The notes beneath the pieces are model-generated. The model saw only the letters and a list, made by a program, of their open reading frames with translations. It had not been told where the DNA came from and did no database searches. A program made the translations under genes and the position numbers. Source: Zygnema circumcarinatum (Eukaryota > Streptophyta > Zygnematophyceae > Zygnematales > Zygnemataceae). From it: DNA of 49,486 nucleotides. The DNA lies in assembly GCA_037447605.1 (NCBI GenBank), contig CM074818.1:1547461-1596946 (forward strand), given 5' to 3'. Positions 31,052 through 42,126 of the stretch are shown piece after piece (positions within the stretch are counted from its first letter, which is position 1; every line of letters starts with the position of its first letter).

Positions 31052-34000
31052 CTGACATGACATGCCGCACCTCATCAGTTTCATGCATGCAACATGTGGG
31101 ACAAATAACTAGGAAGCAAGGATGAGGTTGCGTGTGATATAGAATTTTAGGGTTCTTAGGGTTTCTAGGGTTTTGGGAGAGGAGGGGAGAGGAGAGGAGA
31201 GGGGAGAGTGTGGGTTTCGAAGCAGACTTGGCGATACTTCCATGCAAGGCCCGCCTCCTCCATGGCCTGCGACCAGCTCTGGAAGCAGCTCTCCGTACTT
31301 CCCCACCTGCAGGCCCGGCAGAGGGAGGGATTAAGGAGACATGCGTTCCATGTGGGATTGTTATGAAATGAGTTCAATTCCATCAGTTACCATATATGTT
31401 CCTTGCCCTGCGTGTTTGGTTCATGAAAAAACAAAATCTCAAGTTTGACAGCCAAAGCATGACATAGTGCATGGGACCCAAATCCCGAAGACCCCATACC
31501 ATGCATCATTGGTTGCTCCCAGCTCCCACGCCCTCCTCATTACTTTGCCGAGACTGCGATCCCCTCGACCTATGAAATCCTCCATGGCTGAAAGCTGCAG
31601 CCACAAAAGCTAAAAGGATAAGCCAATTCAAGAAGAAAGAGGGCTGACATTGTCAGCCAAGATCTTCACAGCTCCCTACCCTTTCTCTCTCGGTATCCTT
31701 TTCGGTAGAAATGTATGACCCACCTTAGTGTCAGTGAAGCTGTACTTGACTTGCCACATGCGATCGAACTCCTTCTTTAGAAGCTTCTGTTTTCTTGTGA
31801 ATTCGGATGTGGACACGCTGTGCCTGCAAGAAGCCTCTCAGTGGAAGAAATTTAGATGTATTTTCGGGGTTTGTTTCTTTATAATTTTCGCTGCCAATTT
31901 ATTTTTAGGATACTTTCTTGAAGTCCTCCTCTTCTCATGAAGAAGGAGCAGTTGGTACTGACGAAGAAGCTGCATGTTGGCAGGCCCAGGGAAGCTTCAA
32001 TATGGGGAAGAATATTGAAGGAGAGAAAGGAGAGAGGAGAGATGTGAAAAGGAAAGTGAAGAGAGGGCAGTGGAGACGAAATGAAAAAGAAGCTGAGAAA
32101 CAGGTAGAGGGAGAAGAGACGAGGGGAGAGTAACACAGACACGAAAGGCGAGGAGGAGGGAGGCGAGGGGAGGAAAAGGGAAGGGAGAGACAGAGAACGG
32201 GCGAAGAGAGGGGAAAGGGGGACAGGATGGAGGGCAAGGAGAGGAGGAGGAGGGGGCGAATGGGAGAACGGAAAATTTATCTCCTGAAGGTAATCATCTG
32301 AGCAGAGGACAAGCCCTTCGAGTCCATTAAACTCGGTAGGGATTCAAGTCATTCAACAGAAAAAAAAAAAAAAAAAAAAGACATCTCAAAAAAAATCTCA
32401 GTTTCATCTCGGAGTTCGAAGAGCGCCCATGTGCACGTGAGGCAGAAGCTGGTTGTCATTTCAAGCTTGAGAGGCTGAGGAAATCGCAGGAAGGAGGGGA
32501 GGAGAAGGCAGGGAGGGAGAGGAAGGAGATGGGAAAGAGGACGAAGCACAGGCGAAAGGAGAGAGGAGGCCGGAGAGACGAGGCGGGTGGAGGAAAGGAG
32601 AAAGGAGGGAGGAAGGTAAGAATGAAACGAAGGACAGGAGAATAAACGAGAGAAGGAGAGAAGAAGGGGAGACGATGGCCTACCACTGAAAGGGCGTGTG
32701 CGGCTTTGGAGTGAAGTTGGAGATGGTGAGCCGCACGGCTAAGTGCTGCTTCCCTCTGCGGCAGTGACCTTGAAGCCACTGCACAGGGAGAGAGAGAGAG
32801 AGAGGGAGAGGGAGAGAGAGAGAGAGAGGGGGAGAGAGAGAGAGAGAAAGTGAGAGGAGCTTCCGGCACCATTGCGTGAGCCGACTTCTTTATGGTTGGC
32901 ATCACTTTAGGCAAATTGGCATTGCTTCTCTGCTATAAAAAATTCAGTGGAGCAAAAACTAATAATAGATTGCAAGTTTGGTATTATTCGGCCATGGAAA
33001 AAAATTGCGAAAATGTCTGAGCTATTTGCAAGAAGCGGTTGTAAGGGATTTGTAGCATACCTTTATCGTCTTCGCTATGCCCAAGACATCTTCATCGGTT
33101 TCGCCGGGCAGGCCAATCATGAAGTAGAGTTTGACCTGAGATTGTGCAGTTATAAAGGATTTAGAAACTATCCATGCAATCTGTGTTCCGTCACTTAACA
33201 GTCCACCATCTTGCACTCGTAGTAGATAAAAAAAATTACAAAAAAATCTAAAATGAATGACAACATGGTGCAGGTATCATTTGTCAGCCCACGCATCATC
33301 CATACGTGATGTACCCATAGCATGTATGATTCGAAAAAGGACTAGAACGAGCACTACAAGCACTCCTGCGTACTGAGCAGACCCATGTTCTAGGAGTAGG
33401 AGATGCATAACAATGCCCCACGACTAAGGAAAGGCCTGCTGGCAGCTTCGCCTCAATTCTTTGAAGGGGTCGATAGAACAGCTAATTTCTAGAAGTAGAG
33501 CTTTAGAGTGTTGTGGGTTTTGCGCATTCAAAGGCTTCAGAAGGGAAAACGAAGGGGCAGCACCTGCCGCCATCCTTTGTCCCACGCTTTCTTCACACCG
33601 CGCAAGAGCTCCTCGTCTGTTAAGCCCTGCCAGTGAACCCTGCACAAGTCAGCCCCTCTCTCTCTTCTCTACCTCTACCTCTACCTCTCCCCTCCTCCCA
33701 TCTTTCATCTGTTTCTCCTTCTCTTTCTTTCGCCTCAAATTCTTCCAGTGGAGGCCAGGAATCTCTTCACCTTATTGATGATGTCACGCATGCGTTGAGT
33801 CCCGGCTTCCGGAGCGAAGGTGAGGGAGCCCTGCATGGAGATCAAATAATCACACGAAATAGAATGGCCGTATTGCCTTAAAAAAAACGATTGAATAGGA
33901 CAAGGTGAGCATTTTGCATGAGGCTGCCTGCAGCGTATGGGAGAGAGTGGGAAGGAGAAAGGGGAAGGAACGGCGGTAGGGAGAAAGAGAGGAAGAGCGA

Positions 34001-37000
34001 ACTGAAGGACGAGAGCAGAGGGAGCCAGAGGAGAGTGGTGTGGGAGAGAGACGAGAGAACGATGGAGGGAGGGACGGACGGACTGTTGGAGAGGAGTCGA
34101 CAAAGGGGCGCAGAGAGAGAGAGGGAGGAGAATGAGGAGACAGCGAGAGAGAAAGAGCTAGGAGATAGAGAGATGGTGGCCGAGAGAGAGAATAGAGACA
34201 GAGAGAGAGCTGGTGGCAGAAAGGCAGGGAACACAACTCAGGGAAAAGGGTGGGATGAGATATGAGAGAGAGAATGGGAATGAGGGAGGAATGGAAGGAA
34301 GGCGGTGAGGTAAGGGGAGAGAAAGAAAAATAGAGAGGCAACGAGAGACAGAGAGGTAGAGAGGGAGGGAGGGAGAGAGAGGGAGGGGGAGGAAGATCAG
34401 AAATATAGACCTGACGGGTACCCCCGATGATGTTTGCAATGTCATCATTGAATCGGTCAACTCGCTGACTAGGCAACGATAAAGAAATTGGCACGTCTTT
34501 CAACCGGTTTTTGATCTGCGCATTACATTCAGCAAAACATTCTCAGTTACATCTATACGTACCACACAATCATATTATTTGTCATATTAGTATTAATGCT
34601 ATTATTATAATATAAGTGCTTACCCCGATGCCGACTGCCGGCAAAGCGAGGTAGTCAGAGCAGCTGAGAGAAAGCAGAGAGAATTCCGTATAGCCCGTCT
34701 TCCTGCTCCAGGACCAAAGCATGTCAATGTTTGAAGGGGGTGGAATATTGAAATTCGAGGGGAAAAAAACGAGAATTAAGGGACAGGAACGAAAACTCTA
34801 CAGGTGAACCGCTCTAAGCAAACAGCAAACAGCAAACACTGCTGAGGCCGAAATTTCATTGGCTTAGGCAGCAGTTAACATGGAACCAGTCTCAGTTGAA
34901 CTTCTTCAATGTTAATATCTTATTGCACGCATGAGAGTCATTTTTTACAGCACTTAAAGAAAGAAGTAAAACATAAGACAATTTTAATAAGGAGGATAGT
35001 CAGTTAAGAAGGTGCAATTTCTTCCATTGCAGGCATACCGCATTCCTTCCTGAACCGCTTCAATGACCCGTTCCGGCTCCACATCTCGTGCAGGTCGTGT
35101 GAGCATGCCGGCTGAATCCCACTCCCCTTCTCCCTTATTCATCCCTAGCAGGCTCTAAAGCAACAGGAAATGCATATCTGAACCTTTGAACTCACCACCG
35201 TCTTCCCCTCTCACTCTCTCTCCCTCACTCCCTCTCTCCCGCTTACTCTCTTTGTGCTGTTCAAGAGTGAGGAGGAGCAGAACTCACGCTGGCAGAATCG
35301 ACACCCACGCGTGCACCCTCTGCGAATTTCAACGGTGAGGCGATCATGCACTGTAGCCCCCTTCCATCCCCACTTCCGTCAAATGTATAGAAAACCCACA
35401 AAAGAATGAATATAATTACGTACGCACAGCAATCATATGCAGCAAGAAACAAACCCAAGCAAGAACATAAACTCTAAGCCGTGAATCGGGGCTTTCCAGG
35501 TTCACATGCGAGCAGGCCCACCTGTCTCCACATAAGGCACGAGGCCTATCTGCTGCATAGGATCTGGCTGCAAGCCGCACCATCAAGCTGCAAAACTTAG
35601 TTAATAATCTATGGAGGCCCCACGATCCTTTCAGCTTATACAAGGCACGATTCGGATATGACAAACAGACTCAGGTAATGCTTGTGGCAGTCCGTACACA
35701 GCTTAGGGCAAACAGTTCAGCTCTACCGGCCACTGCAGGAGTTTATTTTTGAGTTTTTTGAAAAGGAAACAGATCAAGAACGCAGCTCGCTTTGTACCAT
35801 GGAGACACGCCGCAAAACGCGTTCCGGCACTCCTTCATAGAGAGGAAAAACCGCCCCTCCCCAACTGCATTTTCCATACACCAAACCCTCACTTGAGCTG
35901 ATCCATGAGCCCCTGCTTGTAGCCGGGAACCAATAAACAACTCTGCCGTCTGTGTTCTCATCGTGCATACGAAAAGTGAAAGCCCTTTCCTCCTCCCCTC
36001 CTCTCTTCTCCCACTCCTCTTCCCTGCAGCAGCTCTCACCCTGGCAGATGCTCGTATAGTTGGGGCACATAAACCCCTTTGACTGACTGGGCCAGTCGCA
36101 GCAGGGTGGCGTGACGTGACAGCCCATCTGCAACACAGCTTTCAAGGCAGCGCCCGATCTCCGGTAGACAGTCCTGCCACCCATGTCCTCTTCAGTAAGC
36201 ATAAATTTCAGAGCTTGAAGTCTTTTTCGAGAGAACGAGGTTGATGAGGAGCCCAACTCTCCGATGTTGAGAGATGGCATTGTGGTGCTTTCGTGGAATT
36301 TCGAAAAATCGTTTCGTTTATATTATTTTAGATAAATCTCAGAAGCCTTCCCGGACAAGACCCTGCTTGGGGTCAGCTACATATGATCGAGGAGGACAAG
36401 CAGAGCGGCTTACCTCCCCATCTCCGATTGCGAAATAGTCGAAAAAGTCCGAGAATGGCTCTGGATTGGAAGTTGCTGTAGGCCCACCTGTAGGCGCCCA
36501 TGCTCAAACTGCAGTTCAGCACAACCTTCAATCACCTAAATTGCGCACACGCATCATACACGCCTCTTTCTCATACTTTTCCCTCTCTCTTTCACAGGCA
36601 TCGAAATAGAAAGGATTCATATAAAGCATCTCAAACGGCTAATTGTGCAACGCAGCTCGTTCAAATAATACCAGTTCTTCTCCTTTGGGCTCTGTTGTCT
36701 AACCAAAAGAAACCATCCTGCTCACTCAAACGTTTGGCATGTTTTCATTGTTGAGGGCTTACCAGCTGAGACGATGGGAGCTTACCAGCAAAAATTAAGG
36801 GCCAGCTGCCCTTCTCTACATCCCAGGGCCGGTCATTGGCCTCCTGTCTCTCCGCCCAGGAGATGGGAATTCTCGCCTGCTTCAGCATCTCCAGTACGTT
36901 GGTACCCCCCAGCTCATAGCTGCACAGCCCATATAGAATTCTTGACGGGTGCATGCTAGACCAATGCCACTTGGCTGAAGTGAGCTTAGCTTAAGGTAAC

Positions 37001-38789
37001 TTCACAAAAGGAAAGTTTTGCCAAAAGCCTGCAATATTGGAATCAGAGGGAGAGTGGTCAAGCCCCTCGATTAAAGGGCTGGTGACCCAATTTCTTTCCT
37101 CAAAGAGAAAAAATAGGTGAAGTAAGGTGACCTGAGACTGAAGCCAACAGTGTGAAAGTCTCGGAGAGGACGCCGCGACTCCAATGCAAAAAGGGGCTGC
37201 GATTGTGAGCAGGAGCAGGGAGTGAGGGCCCAATAGACTGCCTCAGTTGAGGCTTTTTAGTTTCTTGCATGTACTTAAGATTCAAACCCTGAAGCCTGAA
37301 CCCTGATTTAAACCCTGAAGTCCTAAAGATATTGAGTGGTTACCAGATCATAGCGTTGTAGACAGGCAGTCATGTCTGCCTCAACGAAGTAGCACCGATC
37401 GCAGAGAAGATTGAGCGTTTCATTCAGCACCTGCGTTCAGGAATCTGAGAGATCAATATTTGAAACCAATATTCACTGAGGTGGCTTTCTCTAGCGAAAC
37501 AGCGGCATCATCCTACTGATAATAATGCATAAAGGATAACTGACTTTTTTCATACAAGAATAAACACGGGGCTAATGTCAAGTATGAAGTTGCTGTATGC
37601 AAGAATCTTGAGATGTCGTGCCCCGGTTTTCGTTTTTGTTTAGAATGACTTACTAAAGTATGTTTTAAGAGGGAAAAGAGACACGATAAAGAAACCATAA
37701 AAGTAATCAAAGCTCCGCTTTCATAGGCCAACGGCTTGTACAGATTTGAACGAGAGGGTCTTACCGTGTAGAGTAGAATGTGGCCTAAATTGCTCGCTCC
37801 GACCTGTATGAATGGAGCAGCCCAACACACGAAAAATAAGTGAAACAGAAGACGGAAGCAAATAAACAATTTTAAATACATGAATAGATAAATTAAAAAC
37901 CAAGTAAATAGACAAACAGAGAAACTGGTTAATTATTTAAATATAAAGAAATATCAAAAACGAAGAGAAACCATTCCTCCAATTCAAAATTTCAGATGCA
38001 AATGTAATCCATAATGATGACGGAATAGGGACTCACACAACATCTAAAGCAAGTTGAAGTGCATTGACTCAAGAACATCCTGCTTTTACATATTACATAA
38101 AATTCACCAAAAAATATTTTTTTTCTAGCAAGAGGATAAGAGGAGGGAGACAACAAACTTCATAAATTTCTGGATACGCCAAACAGAAGCGCACGGCAGC
38201 AGAGTTCCAGGGCTTGTGGATCGATCCAAATTCGTTGCCCAAATAGCGAGCAGGTTTCTGCAGCCTGGCACCAAGCAAAACGGAAGAAAACCCTAAAATC
38301 TTGAAGCAATAGCAAATACTCGCAGATTTGAAGTCAGAACTGGCTGCGTTGAAGTGACATTGGAAGGATTATGCAGCTCCAAGGACTAGGCGAGGACGGG
38401 GAGAAAACTTACTTGACCCATTCATGCATGGGGATGCCATCTATGGCTGCCTCTGTTGTCTGTGATGACTTTTTGAATGACGTTTGAACAGTGAGAGGAG
38501 CGGCAGGAGCAGTTTCTGCAGCTTGGCAAGCAGGAGAGAGAGAAGGAGAGGACTTCGGCCGGCGACTGGGAGGTCGGAGAGTGAGGAGCGAGAGGGAGGG
38601 GAACAAGGAGCAGCCACGGCGCATTGCAGGGCGAGCTGAGGGGGAGCAGGAACATGAAGGAGACATAGATGGAAACGCTTCACTTCGCGATACATTAGAG
38701 CTACGACTTGTATAGCATGGACTGGAGAATGACGCCATGGCGGTCATGGCAACAGGGGGAGCAGGGCGCGACAAGACGAAGGCCGCCAT
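27725..38789 (-). CDS. Plastid-targeted radical SAM / DUF2344 protein (TIGR03960-TIGR03936 type), about 31 exons
   Basis: The predicted protein of ~1070 residues has four parts. First is a ~110-residue Ser/Pro/Arg-rich N terminus with few acidic residues, typical of a chloroplast transit peptide. Second is the TIGR03960-type N domain (KPARYLGNE, PLFALESRRPLRDF, YELGGTNVLEML). Third is a radical SAM core with cluster motif CTRGCRFC (cysteines near 389, 393 and 396). Fourth is a DUF2344 radical-SAM-linked domain (VRVQYSKEGSMALIGHLDMM). The same domain order is found in bacterial proteins often labelled B12-binding radical SAM; their substrate is unknown. Radical SAM enzymes use a 4Fe-4S cluster to cleave S-adenosylmethionine. 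I infer a plastid enzyme of cyanobacterial or other bacterial origin. Phases agree through exons 1-20; exons 21-23 and 29-31 are less sure. The 3' end could lie further down, at 26734. Confidence 0.88.
28055..28155. repeat. (GGGA)n tract with assembly gap
   Basis: GAGGGAGGGAGG units flank ten Ns at 28084-28093 inside the last intron of the radical SAM gene. The true length is unknown. Confidence 0.9.
31228..35350 (-). CDS. Radical SAM gene exons 11-21: SAM-radical core
   Basis: Exons: 35288-35350, 35039-35111, 34624-34702, 34411-34515, 33771-33830, 33564-33626, 33061-33135, 32684-32778, 31724-31823, 31500-31594, about 31228-31306. The 63-bp exon 11 holds the whole cluster motif, VEIRRGCTRGCRFC. 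Later blocks are TGYTEFSLLSLSCSDY, ISLSLPSQRVDRF, LTFAPEAGTQRMRDIINK, VKLYFMIGLPGETDED (the GLPGET S-adenosylmethionine region), NFTPKPHTPFQW and AMEDFIGRGDRSLG. All key residues are present, so an active enzyme is likely. Confidence 0.92.
32000..32255. repeat. GA-rich tract
   Basis: GGAGAGAGGAGAG and GGGAGGAAAAGGG runs in intron 18 of the radical SAM gene. It is a pyrimidine tract in the transcript. Confidence 0.8.
32785..32855. repeat. (GA)n microsatellite
   Basis: AGGGAGAGAGAGAGAG runs seven bases upstream, on the gene strand, of radical SAM exon 18. On the transcript it forms an extended pyrimidine tract right before the acceptor. Confidence 0.88.
33930..34400. repeat. GA-rich tract between radical SAM exons 14 and 15
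   Basis: Nearly 470 bp of GAGAGAGAG, GGAGGGAGGG and GAGACAGAG sequence fills the intron between 33831 and 34410. The transcript strand is CT-rich throughout. Confidence 0.9.
35522..38789 (-). CDS. Radical SAM gene exons 1-10: transit peptide and N domain
   Basis: Exons: 38413-38789, 38159-38264, 37765-37803, 37344-37430, 37132-37196, 36786-36919, 36414-36487, 36040-36173, 35798-35864, 35522-35567. The transit region begins MAAFVLSRPAPPVAM. The domain reads LQKPARYLGNEFGSIHK, SAAVRFCLAYPEIYE, VGASNLGHILLYT, then PLFALESRR, GFSLSYELGGTNV, FFDYFAIGDGE, GVYVPQLYE and VPERVLRRVS. This part of the family resembles a cobalamin-binding fold, but no DxHxxG cobalamin motif is visible. Several exons are under 70 bp. 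Confidence 0.88.
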
Positions 38790-39240
38790 GGCTGGTGCTG
38801 CAGGGCCGTGGCTTGCCCTTTCCCTTGCTCCCGCTCCATGTGGAATGTTGACAGTTCCGTCAACGAAAACAGTCTCATGTGCCTGTTTGTTGTTGAACTA
38901 CAGTGGCGTGAATCTCACGCACGGCAGTTGCGTAGGGCGGTCACACGTGTCATCGGAAACATCATCGCCTATCCAACATCATCGTTCAACATCATCGTCA
39001 ACATCATCCATCGACATTAGGACTTGGTGAATCCTTGATCCTTGGAAAGATGTTGATGGGTTTCGACCGTATGTTTTTCCAAAACAAGTATATTTTTCAC
39101 GTAAATCTACTCTTTTTGCAAAGTACTTTTTTTTAAACATTTTAATATGAAATTCTGAACACGCACTCTTGACCAAAATATCTTCGCGACATCCATTTCT
39201 TTATCCAAGCGGTGATGTCAGGCCAGGGGGCTGCTACCGA
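38790..39240. other. Upstream region of the radical SAM gene
   Basis: This should hold the promoter and leader. An ATCATC-rich patch (CAACATCATCGTCAACATC) lies at about 38960-39015. No further gene was seen. Confidence 0.4.
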
Positions 39241-39468
39241 ATCCAACGGTTTGAACATCACGTGAATGAGTCCACGTGGCACATCCAACGGTAGTTACCT
39301 TCTGAAATCTCCATCGAAGGTCGAATGGCACGCGAGTCTTCGTGGCAAATCCAACGGCCAATTTTCTTACACGTGGCACATCCAACGGGCAGCGTCCTGC
39401 AATCTCGCACGCTGCTATCCAACGGTCAATTAGCTGATGCGTGTCTACATGGCATATTCAACGGTTCC
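39241..39468. promoter_or_regulatory. Cluster of six TCCAACGG motifs with ACGTGGCA
   Basis: YCCAACGG or a close form occurs at about 39242, 39283, 39350, 39381, 39418 and 39458. Three of these follow CGTGGCA or ACGTGGCACA. YCYAACGGYY is the plant MSA element bound by three-repeat MYB factors, and ACGTGGC is the ABRE/G-box core. It could also be a decayed minisatellite. Confidence 0.4.
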
Positions 39469-39520
39469 TGGAATCTCGCTAAACTTCCAACATTCCTATT
39501 TTCCTAGGTCATTTGTGAAA

Positions 39521-39875
39521 GGTTGGTTCCTCGTGGTTCCCCATGTCGATTTTGTCCATGTACATTGGATGGCATCACCATCGTGAGGCCACATCCAATC
39601 TCTCGTTTCTCCCAGCATCTGGAGAGAATGGAATGGGAATGAATTGGTAATGTGGCATTGGTCTCACGATGGCCATGCCATCCCATATACATGGACAAAA
39701 ACAACATAGAGAACCTCCAATGGCAGATCCAGGATTTTCGCAGAGGGAGGACTAAGCCCACTTTCAGCATAATTAACATAAGATAAGGTTAGAAAATTTT
39801 GATTTTTTAAATTCTGCGGAGGGGCTAAGCTCCCCCAACTTGTATATGTAGGTCCGCAACTGAAAACCACGAGGA
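39521..39875. mobile_element. Long-TIR MITE, copy 2, split by another insertion
   Basis: The left arm (39521-39600) reads TTCCTCGTGGTTCCCCATG, then GTCCATGTACATTGGATGG. The inverted right arm begins at 39654 and reaches AGAGAACC near 39715, then resumes as AAAACCACGAGGAG near 39862. The ~147 bp in between begins TGGCAGATCCAGGATTTT and ends TAGGTCCGCAACTG. It looks like a separate short element inserted into the arm. Confidence 0.65.
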
Positions 39876-39939
39876 GCGAATGGGTTACAGAGGATCCGAA
39901 GACCTTCCATATGACAAGTCATTTATTGGAGACTTTCGA

Positions 39940-40480
39940 GAATTTCCTTCGTGGTTCCCCATGCTGCATTTGTTCATGTACATTTGATGGCCTAACCATC
40001 TAGAGTTCAATGCCATTTTACTTTCCTAATTCGCCCGACAGCCTTACTAAATTGATTTGGCCATGTGTTAAGTATGACCCGCCCTATTGCATGTACAACA
40101 AGAATTCCACGTTCTCACTGCCAAATGAATTCGTAAATAATAATCTTCACTGTTCATGACTTTCATTTGTGCAACTGCATGGTAGAGATAGAACAACTTG
40201 CAAGGATCTCGCCGAAGTGGATCAGGAGTCAAAGGCTGCCATGGAGCAGGTTCGAGCCATGCAAAGGGTCCCAGACGGAAGAGGAGGAGGAGCCCCAAGA
40301 TATAACGAGTGTGGCAAGAGGCATCGCTAGCTATGTTGAAAGGCGCCTCTTGCACTAGCAACAGATGCATACTAGGTCTGAGAAAATGGCATTGAACTCA
40401 CAATGGCGATGAGGCCATGAAATGTACATGGACAAAAGCAGCATGGGGAACCACGAGGAGCTAACTGGTCGCAAAGGACC
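39940..40480. mobile_element. Long-TIR MITE, copy 3
   Basis: Left arm 39940-40016 (CCTTCGTGGTTCCCCATGCT, GTACATTTGATGGCC). Inverted right arm 40386-40480 (CACAATGGCGATGAGGCCAT, ATGTACATGGACAAAAGCAG, GGGGAACCACGAGGAG). The ~370-bp interior has no recognised coding content. Confidence 0.7.
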
Positions 40481-41129
40481 ACTAAGGTTACTAAAGGATA
40501 CTAAACTTGTTTGCTTGCCTCATGTAAATTCTGAATGAGGGCGTTCAAGTCTTAAAGGAATCAAAGAATGTCTTGTTCATATATTCTTACAAAACGTATG
40601 CCGGTACTTGAAAGCATATCTAGTTATCTCCGCTTATCGGCTACAAGTTATATCCGCTATTATTATTGAATGTTTTGAAGTATACACATCCCCTTCCTCC
40701 CAGTTAAACAAAACCCAATCCGAATGCTCTTTACGACATACAAAGACAAAACAGATTCCTGCTTACCTTTCTTCTCCACTCCCCCTCAACAGCAATTACT
40801 TCTTTGATACATAACATGATACAAGGAGTAAGCAATAATGTAGGCTTAAAAAAGTTCTTAGTGGTTCAAAAGCAAGCTATGAAGTCGAGTTACTATTAGT
40901 AAGAAAAAAAACGACCTAATTTAAGTTGAAATCAACAATAGCAACTAAAAAACCAGCGGAAAAATGATAAAAGTTGAAGATTGCAAAAACTAAGAAAAAA
41001 CGAAAGCTATACCTCCTTGGTGTTTTCTAAAACACACCCATTTAAGATATTTCAAATGAATAACTACATCTCTCTGTACTAGTGTTAATTTCGTTAACTA
41101 AGAACCAAGAATGAGTCACAGAATCTTCG
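40481..41129. other. Intergenic AT-rich stretch
   Basis: No gene, repeat or conserved motif was recognised here. Confidence 0.4.
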
Positions 41130-41515
41130 CAGCCCCTCCCCCCACTTCTACCCCTCTCCCCTCCCCCTCCTCTCCTTCCTCTCCCTCCCCCCTTCTGCCC
41201 CTCTCCCTCCTCTCCCTCTTCTCACTCCTCTCCCTCCCCCCGTCTGCCCCTCTCCCTCCTCTCCCTCCCCTCTCTCCTCTCCATCCTCTCACTCCTCTCA
41301 CGCCTCTCCCCCCCCCCTTCTGCCCCTTTCCCCCTCTTCCCCTCTCCCGCCCCTCCCTCCTTGTCCCTCTCCCCTCCTGCGCCCTCTCCCCCGTTCACAC
41401 CCCTCCCCCTCTCCTCCTCTCCCCCCTGCACCTCTGCGGCTCCGCTCTTTCTCCCCCCTTCAGCCCCATTTGCTCCCCCCGGGCACCTCCCTCCTCCCCT
41501 CCCCGCCTCCTATGA
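41130..41515. repeat. CT-rich low-complexity tract
   Basis: CCCCTCTCCCTCCTCTCC-type sequence for nearly 390 bp. Open frames through it are simple-sequence artefacts. Confidence 0.9.
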
Positions 41516-41629
41516 AAAATTGAAGTTGCAAGCTGAATCCATAACAACGGTGACCTTCGCGGCTGCTTCTAGGGAGGGCTGCGTTGTTGCGCCTAGGCGT
41601 AGTTTTCCGCTCTTAGCTTCTTTCTTTGT

Positions 41630-41716
41630 GCTTAGGTCCTTCTCCTCGTGGTTCCCCATGCTGCTTTTGTCCATGTACATTTGATGGCACCGCCATCGTG
41701 AGGTCAATGCCACTTC
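41630..41716. repeat. Solo arm of the long-TIR MITE family
   Basis: CTCCTCGTGGTTCCCCATGC, then CTTTTGTCCATGTACATTTG and ATGGCACCGCCATCGTGAGG, matching the other arms closely. No inverted partner was found before the next gene. Confidence 0.7.
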
Positions 41717-41844
41717 CCCTTCCCCATAACAACCAAAAAAGGAAAATTCGCAACTCGTGGTTTCCTTGCTCCGAACTCGACCCGTTTTCTGTGCACCGCC
41801 CAACGCGTTCTTTGCCACCCTTTCTCCGTTAGGGCGTCAGATCT

Positions 41845-41872
41845 GCCACGTGTACAAATTTGCACACGTGGC
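41845..41872. promoter_or_regulatory. 28-bp palindrome carrying two G-boxes
   Basis: GCCACGTGT and ACACGTGGC face each other around ACAAATTTGC. Only one base pair of the palindrome fails to match. CACGTG is the bZIP/bHLH G-box and ACGTGGC the ABRE core. It lies about 420 bp upstream of the VARICOSE start codon. Confidence 0.5.
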
Positions 41873-42126
41873 GAGTCGTCATTGGACGTTGCCTCCAGTA
41901 GTAAAGCTCGCAATGGCGAGGGTCCCTTTGGCGACATTCTCTCACGCTCTGTCCATCTTCTCGTTCTCTGTGGGCAGAGAGGAGGGTTCGTCTTGTGGGC
42001 TTCAAGCGGGGAAGGTCTGGTATGATTCCTGCTGCTCTCTCTGCAACATGCATTCCTGTCCATGGAATCCTTTACAAATTTTAGGGTTGGAATCGCCTTT
42101 TTTTTCAGAGATCGTCGTGCTCCTGA

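Noticed and set aside
33930-34503. Long Ser/Leu/Pro-rich frames in the GA/CT tract
   Set aside because: Simple-sequence translation. Only the short block with ISLSLPSQRVDRF is a true radical SAM exon.
41110-41515. Proline/leucine-rich 134-residue frame upstream of VARICOSE
   Set aside because: It lies entirely in a CT-rich low-complexity tract and has no conserved feature.
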